Both the position numbers and the translations under genes were made by a program. Under the pieces are notes generated by a model. It saw nothing but the letters and a program-made list of their open reading frames with translations. It was not told the DNA's origin and searched no databases. A stretch of DNA of 6,683 nucleotides from CAYRTD01 sp964595055 (GTDB lineage: Bacteria > Bacteroidota > Bacteroidia > Bacteroidales > GCA-2748055), in NCBI GenBank assembly GCA_964595055.1, contig CAZQOV010000163.1, positions 1-6,683 of the forward strand. Direction: 5' to 3'. Numbering within the stretch: position 1 is the stretch's first letter; each line of letters begins with the position of its first letter. Positions 1 to 6,143 of the stretch are shown here, one piece after another.

Positions 1-1461
1 GTAGGTAATTTTTTGGTTAAGTTCGAAATCATAAAGGTTAAGGATTCTGAGATTATAATAGGCTTCCCAATAATCTTCAAGCGATTGAATATAATCTCTT
101 TTCGCTGATTCTCTTTCAGCCAGGGAAATATTCAGGTCGGTGATGCTTATCTCTCCGTTCTGAAACTTTTTCAAAGCGATTTGGTAACCATTTTCCGCTA
201 CTTTATCGGCTTCTTCAGCTGTAGTGAGCTGATCTTCAAGTAATTTAAATTGCTCTATTTGCACAATAACTTCTCGTCTGAAATCCCGCCTGTCTTTTTC
301 TACATCATAGATTACAAGATCCCTTTCCGATTCTGCCAGCTTAATCGCTGAAGCAGATCTTCCCCAGTCGAGAATAGGTACCTGAAGGGTCAGCCTTACG
401 ACTTGCTGTGTTTCAGGATTTTCATATACCTCGGGTAAAAGATCTGCCGAATTGGATACTCCGTAAGTGCCACGCAGTGTTGCATTTAATCCTGAATTTC
501 TTTTTGCCTGCTCCAGTTCCCGGTCTGCCTCGATCAGCCGTCGTTCAAATCTGGGGGTTTCCTTTCTGTTCTCAATTGCTTCTTTGAGAGCCTTTTCTTC
601 ATCGATGTCAAATAAAACCATATTCAGTGGTATTTCAAGATCGATTTCTTGATTCTGGTCCTGATTGATATATGATTTAAGCTCAAAATCTGCATTTTTC
701 AAATCCATGCTTGCTTTGTTCAGTGCTTTTTGAGCATTGAAAACAGAAAGTTTGATCCTCGAAAAGTCATTCTCGGAAATTTGACCAAGCTCTTTTTTTG
801 CTTCAGCTATTCTAAGGTTGTCCTGGCTATTGGCCAGGTTACTTTTCGCCAGGTTATAATTGGTTTGAACTTTTAGAAACCTGAAAAATCTTCGGGTTGC
901 AGCCAGCGATATTTCTTCAATTTCCTCAATGAATCTTTTGTTGGCTTCTTCAAAAAGCAGGGGTTCTGTTCTTTTGGCCCACTTACTCCAGTTATAGGCA
1001 AAAATGGGTTGTACAAAACCTACTGAAAAAGGTGTACTCGCATAATCAATGGAATTGTACTTATAATCCTGTATCCGTGTTAAGGAGCTTGCTGCATAAA
1101 AAGAGGTTCCGGTTCCTGCTATCTGTTGATTCAGCGAAAGGGTGGCAGAGGTTTTCAGGTTAGCAATCTGGTTAAACTTAATGCTGCCATCATCTTGCAT
1201 GTTCTCTTCCGTTGAACGGGTATAATTTGGAAGATTCCCGCTCAGGGTCAACTGAGGACGAAAACGGGTTTTAAAATTTTGCCAACGCCAGTAAAAATTA
1301 ACATTTCGGTTTTGTGAATACCGAACCGAAGAAGACTGCAATATGGCCAGGTCCACTACATTTTTTAAACTTAATTTAAGGGTATCCTCATTCTGAGCGA
1401 ATAAATTCCCCGGGAAAAAAAATACCACAACAAAAATTGAAAAAAACGATCTTATTTTCAT
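1..1461 (-). CDS. TolC-family outer-membrane efflux channel (3' end cut by window edge)
   Basis: Outer-membrane factor of a tripartite efflux or type I secretion machine: a trimeric beta-barrel with a long periplasmic alpha-helical tunnel that docks onto the adaptor encoded just upstream. The frame is open without a stop from ATG 1461 down to base 1, giving 487 codons so far. The N-terminus is a signal peptide (MKIRSFFSIFVVVFFF..., likely cut after A22 in NLFA|QN). The rest shows two related halves of long amphipathic helices rich in N, Q, A and E, with family-like stretches such as FSVGFVQPIF, VRLTLQVPILDWGRS and, close to the edge, YWEAYYNLRILNLYDFE. The last motif normally lies near the C-terminus of Bacteroidota TolC proteins, so only a few residues should be missing. 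It starts 14 bp after the adaptor stop, so the two are co-transcribed. No Shine-Dalgarno is evident. The substrate cannot be told from the sequence. Confidence 0.93.
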   Translation of the reverse strand, partial: MKIRSFFSIFVVVFFFPGNLFAQNEDTLKLSLKNVVDLAILQSSSVRYSQNRNVNFYWRWQNFKTRFRPQLTLSGNLPNYTRSTEENMQDDGSIKFNQIANLKTSATLSLNQQIAGTGTSFYAASSLTRIQDYKYNSIDYASTPFSVGFVQPIFAYNWSKWAKRTEPLLFEEANKRFIEEIEEISLAATRRFFRFLKVQTNYNLAKSNLANSQDNLRIAEAKKELGQISENDFSRIKLSVFNAQKALNKASMDLKNADFELKSYINQDQNQEIDLEIPLNMVLFDIDEEKALKEAIENRKETPRFERRLIEADRELEQAKRNSGLNATLRGTYGVSNSADLLPEVYENPETQQVVRLTLQVPILDWGRSASAIKLAESERDLVIYDVEKDRRDFRREVIVQIEQFKLLEDQLTTAEEADKVAENGYQIALKKFQNGEISITDLNISLAERESAKRDYIQSLEDYWEAYYNLRILNLYDFELNQKITY

Positions 1462-1475
1462 TACGGATCTGGCTT

Positions 1476-2693
1476 CTATTTAATGATTTCAACTTCTTTC
1501 ATGTGCCTGAAAGGAGATATGTCGCTGGTTATTACGTTTGCTCCTTCTTCTACTCCGGATATAATTTCAAGATATTCATCTCCTTTAAGTCCCATAGTCG
1601 CTTCGGTGCGGACAGCTTTATCCCCCTGTATAACAAATATATTTTGTTTGCCTGACGGGTTAAAAGCTTCACCATTTCTTATTCTTAAGACGCTATCGCG
1701 TTCGGCGGTTACCACCTGAAGCTGTATTTTTAAATTCGGGATTAATTTCGGGTTGGAATTATCTTCAAGGTAAACATCAAAATTAACCTTGTTATTTTCA
1801 ATAACCGGTTTTACTCTGCCAATGGTCCCTGGTAGTTTTGTTTTATCAATTTTTGCATAAACCTTCCCTCCGGTTTTTACCAGGTCGGCATAGCTTTCAT
1901 CTATTGAACCGTTTATTTTAAAAGATGTCATATCGGACATCTGAACCATAAGATCACCGGCATTGAAATTTTCTCCTTCCTTCCCATATATATTAAGAAC
2001 AATACCTGCAGAGGGTGCTTTAATAACCATCTTATCCAGTAATTCTTTTTTGTCTTCAAGTTCTTTTTCCTTCATTTTAATCTGAAGAAGCATTCCTTTT
2101 TCTTCTGTGTCAAGTTGCTGGAGCCGTATTGAATTTTTCTGGAGGGTGTTTTCGAGATCTTTTTGAGCTAAAACCAGTTCCTGCTCTGTTTTGTCCATTT
2201 TCGCCGGAGAAATCCCTCCTACTTCCAGCAATTGTTTCTGATCTGCGAGCACAGATTTTATGGATGCGATCTTGAGCTTCTTCATTTCGACGTTATAATC
2301 AAGATCAACCTTGGTAGATCTGGCATTCAATCTGTTTTTTCTTAAATTATTCCTCATGACTTCCAGTTGATCTTCCATATTTTCTATATCATTCTTTATG
2401 GCTTCTGTCTCCATAAGAAGAATGATTTCTCCAGGTTTCACATGACTGCCGGGAGTGTTTATGATTCTTTTTATGACACCGTTTGAATAGCTGCGGAGAA
2501 GAACTTCATTTTCCGATTCCACAATTCCTTCGGCTTCAGCTGTTCTGATAACCACGCCATAATCTACCACATCTTTACTAAACTCATCAGGTTCCAAACG
2601 GGTAGGAATGATAAAACGAAAAGTGTAATAAGCTGCAAAGATCATCAGGCCGATAACCACCATTGCACCTATGTAATAAGCTGTTTTTCTCAT
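1476..2693 (-). CDS. MacA/HlyD-type periplasmic adaptor (membrane fusion protein)
   Basis: Periplasmic adaptor linking an inner-membrane pump to the TolC channel encoded next. The first in-frame ATG (2693) gives 405 residues, and I chose it because a transmembrane anchor begins immediately (about residues 5-27) and because extending to 2762 would require a TTG start. Domain order as read: anchor; first half of the lipoyl-like domain about 61-97 (SNGVIKRI..GSHVKPGEIIL); a long coiled-coil hairpin about 98-220, rich in K, E, L and Q; second lipoyl half about 222-255 (VIKAPSAGIVLNI..GEN..AGDLMVQM); beta-barrel about 257-335; membrane-proximal domain to the end (GLKGDEYLEIISGVEEGANVI). The hairpin length and this arrangement resemble adaptors of MacB-like ABC exporters more than classical AcrA, but RND partnership is not excluded. 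First gene of a two-gene (or longer) operon; the pump gene is not visible. A promoter-like site lies at 2835-2865. Confidence 0.92.
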   Translation of the reverse strand: MRKTAYYIGAMVVIGLMIFAAYYTFRFIIPTRLEPDEFSKDVVDYGVVIRTAEAEGIVESENEVLLRSYSNGVIKRIINTPGSHVKPGEIILLMETEAIKNDIENMEDQLEVMRNNLRKNRLNARSTKVDLDYNVEMKKLKIASIKSVLADQKQLLEVGGISPAKMDKTEQELVLAQKDLENTLQKNSIRLQQLDTEEKGMLLQIKMKEKELEDKKELLDKMVIKAPSAGIVLNIYGKEGENFNAGDLMVQMSDMTSFKINGSIDESYADLVKTGGKVYAKIDKTKLPGTIGRVKPVIENNKVNFDVYLEDNSNPKLIPNLKIQLQVVTAERDSVLRIRNGEAFNPSGKQNIFVIQGDKAVRTEATMGLKGDEYLEIISGVEEGANVITSDISPFRHMKEVEIIK

Positions 2694-2834
2694 TAAGATA
2701 TTAGGTATTAAATGTACTTTTTTGCGTTTAAGGCAATAACTTAAAACGAGATCATAAATCAAATAGTATATTTTTAATGATGCACAAATGAGTATAATAT
2801 GGAATTGGTTGTCTAGTTAGCCTCGATGTTTTCG

Positions 2835-2865
2835 CAAAATTATTCTCTTTCTTCAATATTCAAAA
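2835..2865 (-). promoter_or_regulatory. Putative Bacteroidota-type promoter of the efflux operon
   Basis: On the minus strand TTTTG (2865-2861) is followed by an 18-nt spacer and TAATTTTG (2842-2835), then C. This fits the Bacteroidota housekeeping sigma pattern of a -33 TTTG and a -7 TAnnTTTG. Transcription would begin near 2828, giving a leader of about 135 nt before ATG 2693. Motif match only. Confidence 0.55.
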
Positions 2866-3011
2866 GAAAGTTGTTAAAATAATTGGGTGAAAGCCTTCAT
2901 TGTTCCTGTCTTTACCTTTTTGTTCTGGTTATTGGCATCCCCCGTTTTAAGCGGCGGTCTTTCCATAGCTTTGCAAAATCACGCCGGATTGCTTTTTCAT
3001 TTCTAAATAAA

Positions 3012-3043
3012 TTTGCAGAAGAAGATGGAAAAAACTACCTTTG
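3012..3043 (+). promoter_or_regulatory. Putative Bacteroidota-type promoter of rpsP-rimM
   Basis: TTTG (3012-3015), a 20-nt spacer, then TACCTTTG (3036-3043) followed by C, an excellent match to the -33/-7 pattern of the Bacteroidota housekeeping sigma factor. The start site would be near 3050, giving a short AT-rich leader of about 37 nt before the rpsP ATG at 3087. Further -7-like octamers at 2966 and 3008 may be additional start points, but their -33 partners are weaker. Confidence 0.62.
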
Positions 3044-3086
3044 CGAACTCTTTGAAATAAAGTAGGTTTAATTTAAATTTTTGAGT

Positions 3087-3986
3087 ATGCCTGTAAAAAT
3101 CAGATTGGCTAGACATGGCCGTAAGAAGAGGCCATATTATCACATAGTTGTAGCTGATAGCAGGGCGCCACGAGATGGTAGAATGATTGAAAGAATTGGA
3201 ATGTACAATCCAACAACTAATCCTGCTACTATCGAACTCGATTTTGATAAAGCATTGGAATGGGTTCAAAAAGGCGCTCAACCTACAGATACCTGTAGAG
3301 CTATCTTATCCTACCGGGGTGTGTTGATGAAAAAACATCTTCTTGAAGGAGCCAAAAAAGGTGCTTTTTCTGAGGAAGAAGCAGAACGCAGATTTCAGGA
3401 CTGGTTAAGCAAGAAGGAGGCGAGCATCCAGGCTAAGGTTGATTCTTTGGCAAAGAAGAAAGAGGAGTCCAGAAAAGAAAGACTTGCCCGTGAAGCTGAG
3501 ATCAATGAAGCCCGTGCTGCAGAAATCGCTAAGCAGCAGTCGGAGCTTGCTGAAGCTTCTGCTGCTGAATCGAAAGAAGAGAGAGATGGTGGGGCAAAAG
3601 AGGTTTCAACTGAAACTGTCGCAGAAGAAAAATCTGCCACAGAAACTAAAGAAGCTCCTGAAAAAGTAGAAAAACCTGAAGCAAAACCTGAGGAAAAAGC
3701 GGAAGGGAAAGAAGTAAAACCTTCTGATAAAGTTGAAGCGGTAAAAGAAGAAAAGGATGAAGATGAAAAGGAAGAGTCAAAACCCGAAGAAAGGGTAAAT
3801 GAAATAAAGGCCGCTAAACAGGTTGCAGAAAAGCAAGAGGCACAGGCTGAGGAGGAACAGCAACAAGAGGAAAAGAAAGAAGAGTCAGAGACGGAAGCGC
3901 AGAAGGAAGAAGCTGAGAAACCCGCAGAAAAAACCTCGAAACCTGAGGGCGAAAGTAAAACTGAAGAGAAAAAAGAAGAGAAATAG
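3087..3986 (+). CDS. rpsP: 30S ribosomal protein S16 with long charged C-terminal tail
   Basis: S16 binds 16S rRNA in the 30S body and is needed for 30S assembly. The core is unmistakable: MPVKIRLARHGRKKRPYYHI at the start, then VVADSRAPRDGR, IERIGMYNP (about 33-41) and the YRGVLMKKHLL region near 77-86. I start at ATG 3087; the TTG six bases upstream would add only two non-family residues. Standard S16 is about 80-90 residues, while this one has 299. Residues about 87-150 continue as charged helix (FSEEEAERRFQDWLSKKEA...), a part I recall as usual in Bacteroidota S16. Residues 161-299 are low complexity: by hand count 47 Glu and 28 Lys of 139, with no aromatic residue after W106 and no leucine after L154, so probably disordered. 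No frameshift is seen and the frame is clean to TAG. rimM follows after 17 bp, so the pair is co-transcribed. Confidence 0.97.
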   Translation: MPVKIRLARHGRKKRPYYHIVVADSRAPRDGRMIERIGMYNPTTNPATIELDFDKALEWVQKGAQPTDTCRAILSYRGVLMKKHLLEGAKKGAFSEEEAERRFQDWLSKKEASIQAKVDSLAKKKEESRKERLAREAEINEARAAEIAKQQSELAEASAAESKEERDGGAKEVSTETVAEEKSATETKEAPEKVEKPEAKPEEKAEGKEVKPSDKVEAVKEEKDEDEKEESKPEERVNEIKAAKQVAEKQEAQAEEEQQQEEKKEESETEAQKEEAEKPAEKTSKPEGESKTEEKKEEK

Positions 3987-4003
3987 GTTCTCATTTTTTT
4001 CAG

Positions 4004-4510
4004 ATGTTTCCTGAGAATTTCAAAAAAGCCGGATTTTTATCCAAATCACATGGGATAAATGGAACCATGGTTTTGAGAATGGAAAGGAACTTCGAAGATG
4101 ATCTTAGAGAAAGGGAGTTTTTGTTCGTATCGATTGATGGAACAATGATTCCCTTTTTTCTTGAGGAGTATAAAATGGCAGGTGAAGATGCCTTTGTGAA
4201 ATTTCGGGAAATAAATACCGAAAAAGAAACCCTGGTTATCAAAGGGAAGCAGGTATTTGTTTCTGGCCAGGACCAAGGAGTTTTTGATCTTCAAACAATA
4301 ACCGGATTCTTTTTTAAGGATGAAACTTCAGGAAAATCGGGCATCATTGTTGAATATCATGAACAGGAAGAAAACCCGCTATTTTCGGTAAAAATCCATG
4401 AAAAAGAATACTTTGTTCCGGTGCACCAGGAGTTTATCACACTTCTGGATGTTGAAAATGAACAAATCATAATGCAATTACCGGAGGGGATTTTTGATCT
4501 GGATGACTAA
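4004..4510 (+). CDS. rimM: Ribosome maturation factor RimM
   Basis: RimM helps mature the 30S head; in studied bacteria it binds S19 and supports 16S rRNA processing. The 168-residue length is normal for the family. The N-terminal RimM domain begins with AGFLSKSHGINGTMVLR (about residues 9-25), matching the family's glycine/histidine start motif. The C-terminal PRC-barrel covers about 96-166 and ends with the hallmark YFVPVHQEFI...IIMQLPEGIFDLD. It sits 17 bp downstream of rpsP with no Shine-Dalgarno (a T-rich run precedes the ATG), so translation probably depends on the shared transcript. The next gene is convergent, so the usual trmD-rplS continuation found in many bacteria is absent here. 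The TAA stop (4508-4510) overlaps the stop of the opposing thioesterase gene. Confidence 0.96.
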   Translation: MFPENFKKAGFLSKSHGINGTMVLRMERNFEDDLREREFLFVSIDGTMIPFFLEEYKMAGEDAFVKFREINTEKETLVIKGKQVFVSGQDQGVFDLQTITGFFFKDETSGKSGIIVEYHEQEENPLFSVKIHEKEYFVPVHQEFITLLDVENEQIIMQLPEGIFDLDD

Positions 4511-4950
4511 ACCGGATGCTTGAATTCAATCTGGCTTTCAAAATCATATATTTTATCTTTCCATAATGAAGGTATGACAACAGTCTGGGCCTTATTGGTT
4601 GAATACCCCACCAATACGGCTCTGTTTTGTGATTTCAGCTGCTCAGTTTCCCGGTTATACATCTCCTGCACCATGGTCAAACTTTTATCACCAATTACCT
4701 CGATCCCGGAACGTACCGATATTTTTTCGTTTATGGTAATGGCATGATAATATTCAATGCATATGCTGGCCATAACTACTCCGAACTCTTTCCACTCGAG
4801 TTGGGTCCCTATAACTTCTTCAAAATACTTCTTTCTGGCGAGATCAAAAAAATGCTGATAAACGGCATTATTCACATGCCCAATAAGATCTATATCGTTA
4901 AACCGGATTTGAATATCCGTATGATGGAGGAATTTTTTTTCAATATTCAT
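4507..4950 (-). CDS. Hotdog-fold acyl-CoA thioesterase (4HBT/YbgC-like)
   Basis: Predicted cytoplasmic thioesterase hydrolysing acyl-CoA (or acyl-ACP) to free acid and thiol. The 147-residue length fits a single hotdog domain. The signature lies at residues 16-40, RFNDIDLIGHVNNAVYQHFF followed by DLARK; D21 is the expected equivalent of the catalytic Asp17 of Pseudomonas 4-hydroxybenzoyl-CoA thioesterase, and GHVNN starts the central helix. Later beta-strand segments (SICIEYYHAI, ISVRSGIEVIGDKSLTMVQEM, RAVLVGYS) fit the five-stranded sheet. There is no signal peptide or membrane segment. It is transcribed alone, convergent with rimM with overlapping stop codons, so no terminator fits between them. 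A 15-bp palindrome lies about 42 bp upstream of its start. The substrate cannot be decided from sequence. Confidence 0.92.
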   Translation of the reverse strand: MNIEKKFLHHTDIQIRFNDIDLIGHVNNAVYQHFFDLARKKYFEEVIGTQLEWKEFGVVMASICIEYYHAITINEKISVRSGIEVIGDKSLTMVQEMYNRETEQLKSQNRAVLVGYSTNKAQTVVIPSLWKDKIYDFESQIEFKHPV

Positions 4951-5278
4951 AGGTAAAATAAAAATTGGAATGTTTGCTGATAATTAATTTTAACAGATTA
5001 TCTGTTGATTTAAAGAAATAAAGCAATTGTTCTGTTTTTTCGAAGGTCATTCATTGGCAAAAAGAAACATCCTGATTTTTTACCTGTTTTTTCCTATCCT
5101 GCTGAACCTTCGCGTTTGTAGATACACCAGTTGGTTGTATATCCATGGCTGCAGAAAAGAAAAAAACATGCAGGAAAAAATTCGGCTTCAAAAATCATAA
5201 ATTATTTTAATAAATGCAACAGTGGACTTCGAATCTCGTCTTTATTTCAGTAATTCAAACCTTAATATAACCCATATT
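4951..5278. other. Intergenic region between thioesterase and DUF2807 genes
   Basis: This 328-bp gap separates two divergently transcribed genes. It carries the palindrome at 4992-5006. It also carries a wider pair of 7-base inverted arms (CGAAGGT 5041-5047 and ACCTTCG 5106-5112), which are too far apart to call a structure. A 48-codon open frame at 5054-5200 with a hydrophobic core has only a TTG start, and a 21-codon basic ATG frame lies at 5145-5210; neither is convincing as a gene. I found no clear TAnnTTTG promoter for either flanking gene, and no tRNA. Confidence 0.5.
4992..5006. promoter_or_regulatory. 15-bp palindrome, candidate operator
   Basis: AACAGA-TTA-TCTGTT is an inverted repeat with perfect 6-base arms around a 3-base centre; the outer two bases of the centre also pair, so only the middle base is asymmetric. 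It lies 42 bp upstream of the thioesterase ATG (4950) and 272 bp upstream of the DUF2807 ATG. Size and symmetry suit a dimeric repressor or activator, but no regulator gene is present in the window. There is no T-run, so it is not terminator-like. Confidence 0.35.
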
Positions 5279-6031
5279 ATGAGAAAAACAACCATGATCC
5301 CTTTAGGCTTGCTTACCTTGGCTTTTATTTCTTTAAACAGCTTTATCTTAAATGTTCCAGACAGGAATGTTGTAGGAAACCGAAATGAAATTTCTGAGCT
5401 AAAAAGTAGTTCTGAAAAGATTCCGGTAGATGAATTCAATTCTGTAGCCATAGCCGTAACCGCTAAAACCTATATCGAGCAGGGAAGTGAATATCGTCTT
5501 GAGATAGAGACCTCGCCGGAAACAATGGAGAAAATTAAAGTTGGGGTAAGAGATGATAAACTGGTTATTGAACCGGAGAAACCCACCACCCGGATAAGAG
5601 ATGAGATCACTATTTATATTGTTGCTCCGGATTATAAAACGGTCTCATTAGCTGGTTCCGGTGAGCTATTTGCAGATAAAAAGATGAAACTTGAAGAATC
5701 AGAACTGAAAATAGCCGGTAGTGGAAAGATGCATTTTGAAAACCTGCGTGCAGATGAAATGAAGCTTAAAATTTCCGGATCCGGTGATATTAATATAAAA
5801 GGCGATGGAGCTGAAGAAATGGCAATTTCCATTGCAGGTTCAGGAGATATTAATTGTACCGGATTTCCGGTGGAAGAACTTGAAGCAAAAATTAGTGGAT
5901 CGGGAGATTGCAAAGTTTGGGTGAATGGAGAAATCCATGCCTTTATCGCTGGAAGCGGTTCCATTCATTATAAAGGAAACCCACAAATTGATTCATCTGT
6001 TGCCGGCAGTGGAAGTGTAAAAAGTCTCTAG
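5279..6031 (+). CDS. Exported DUF2807 (GIN domain) protein with seven GSG repeats
   Basis: A 250-residue protein of the DUF2807 family, found as secreted or surface proteins of Bacteroidota, sometimes called putative autotransporter adhesin head domains; molecular function is unknown. I start at ATG 5279 because an export signal follows at once (RKTT, then a hydrophobic run to about residue 24); the upstream GTG at 5222 would bury it. The cleavage site is unclear, and there is no lipobox cysteine. The opening (KIPVDEFNSVAIAVTAKTYI, about 47-66) matches the usual start of the domain. Seven A/S-GSG motifs begin at residues 125, 146, 166, 186, 206, 224 and 242, spaced 18-21 apart with alternating short beta-strand segments, which suggests a right-handed beta-solenoid. 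It appears to be a single-gene unit; a hairpin region follows the stop. No promoter motif was clear in the 328 bp upstream. Confidence 0.9.
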   Translation: MRKTTMIPLGLLTLAFISLNSFILNVPDRNVVGNRNEISELKSSSEKIPVDEFNSVAIAVTAKTYIEQGSEYRLEIETSPETMEKIKVGVRDDKLVIEPEKPTTRIRDEITIYIVAPDYKTVSLAGSGELFADKKMKLEESELKIAGSGKMHFENLRADEMKLKISGSGDINIKGDGAEEMAISIAGSGDINCTGFPVEELEAKISGSGDCKVWVNGEIHAFIAGSGSIHYKGNPQIDSSVAGSGSVKSL

Positions 6032-6055
6032 GATTTTCATGGCCTGTTAACCTGA

Positions 6056-6081
6056 ACCCTGGCCTTATTTTTGGCCGGGGT
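6056..6081. terminator. GC-rich hairpin between convergent genes
   Basis: CCCTGGCC (6057-6064) pairs with GGCCGGGG (6073-6080), with one G-U wobble; A6056-T6081 adds a ninth pair, and the loop is 8 bases, mostly T. It begins 25 bp after the DUF2807 stop. No U-run follows on either strand, so it may act as a stem protecting the 3' end or together with the second hairpin just downstream. Confidence 0.45.
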
Positions 6082-6089
6082 GTATCGGG

Positions 6090-6114
6090 GAAAAAGGGCT
6101 ATTTCTGCTTTTTC
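6090..6114. terminator. Putative bidirectional terminator
   Basis: GAAAAAG (6090-6096) and CTTTTTC (6108-6114) are perfect 7-base inverted arms around an 11-base loop. An alternative pairing adds an inner G-C with a bulge. A T-run ends the stem on both strands, as expected for an intrinsic terminator serving both the DUF2807 gene (plus) and the glycosyltransferase (minus, stop at 6144). The stem is AT-rich and modest. Confidence 0.45.
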
Positions 6115-6143
6115 AAAATTCTAATTGCATGACCAAGGGCGTT

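Larger units (their letters stand above)
2694..3086. other. Divergent intergenic region between efflux operon and rpsP
   Basis: This 393-bp gap between the adaptor start (minus) and the rpsP start (plus) holds four octamers of the form TAnnTTTG followed by C, one on the minus strand (2842-2835) and three on the plus strand (2966-2973, 3008-3015, 3036-3043). It also holds a 39-codon hydrophobic open frame at 2887-3006 that begins with GTG and ends in TAA. That frame has no ATG and no obvious ribosome-binding site, so I do not call it a gene. No tRNA, terminator or repeat was seen. Confidence 0.6.

Noticed and set aside
467..652. Small plus-strand Ser/Phe-rich frame inside the TolC gene
   Set aside because: It is opposite a long, continuous, clearly TolC-like frame and has no family features.
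2694..2762. N-terminal extension of the adaptor to 2762
   Set aside because: It would need a TTG start and places 23 non-family residues before the membrane anchor; the first in-frame ATG is 2693.
3395..3994. Long 199-codon minus-strand open frame rich in Ser and Phe opposite rpsP
   Set aside because: It is the antisense mirror of the GAA/AAG-rich S16 tail, whose complement (TTC/CTT) rarely makes stops. Its low-complexity composition matches no known protein type, and the plus-strand frame is clearly S16.
3439..4014. Two plus-strand Lys/Arg-rich frames (3439-3669 and 3823-4014) inside the rpsP tail
   Set aside because: They are shifted-frame readings of the same purine-rich repeats; the S16 frame is continuous and correct, so they are not a frameshifted extension.
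5041..5112. Inverted arms CGAAGGT / ACCTTCG 58 bases apart
   Set aside because: Seven bases over this distance is compatible with chance and forms no compact hairpin.
5222..5278. N-terminal extension of the DUF2807 protein to GTG 5222
   Set aside because: It would put 19 polar residues ahead of the export signal; ATG 5279 places the signal at the N-terminus.
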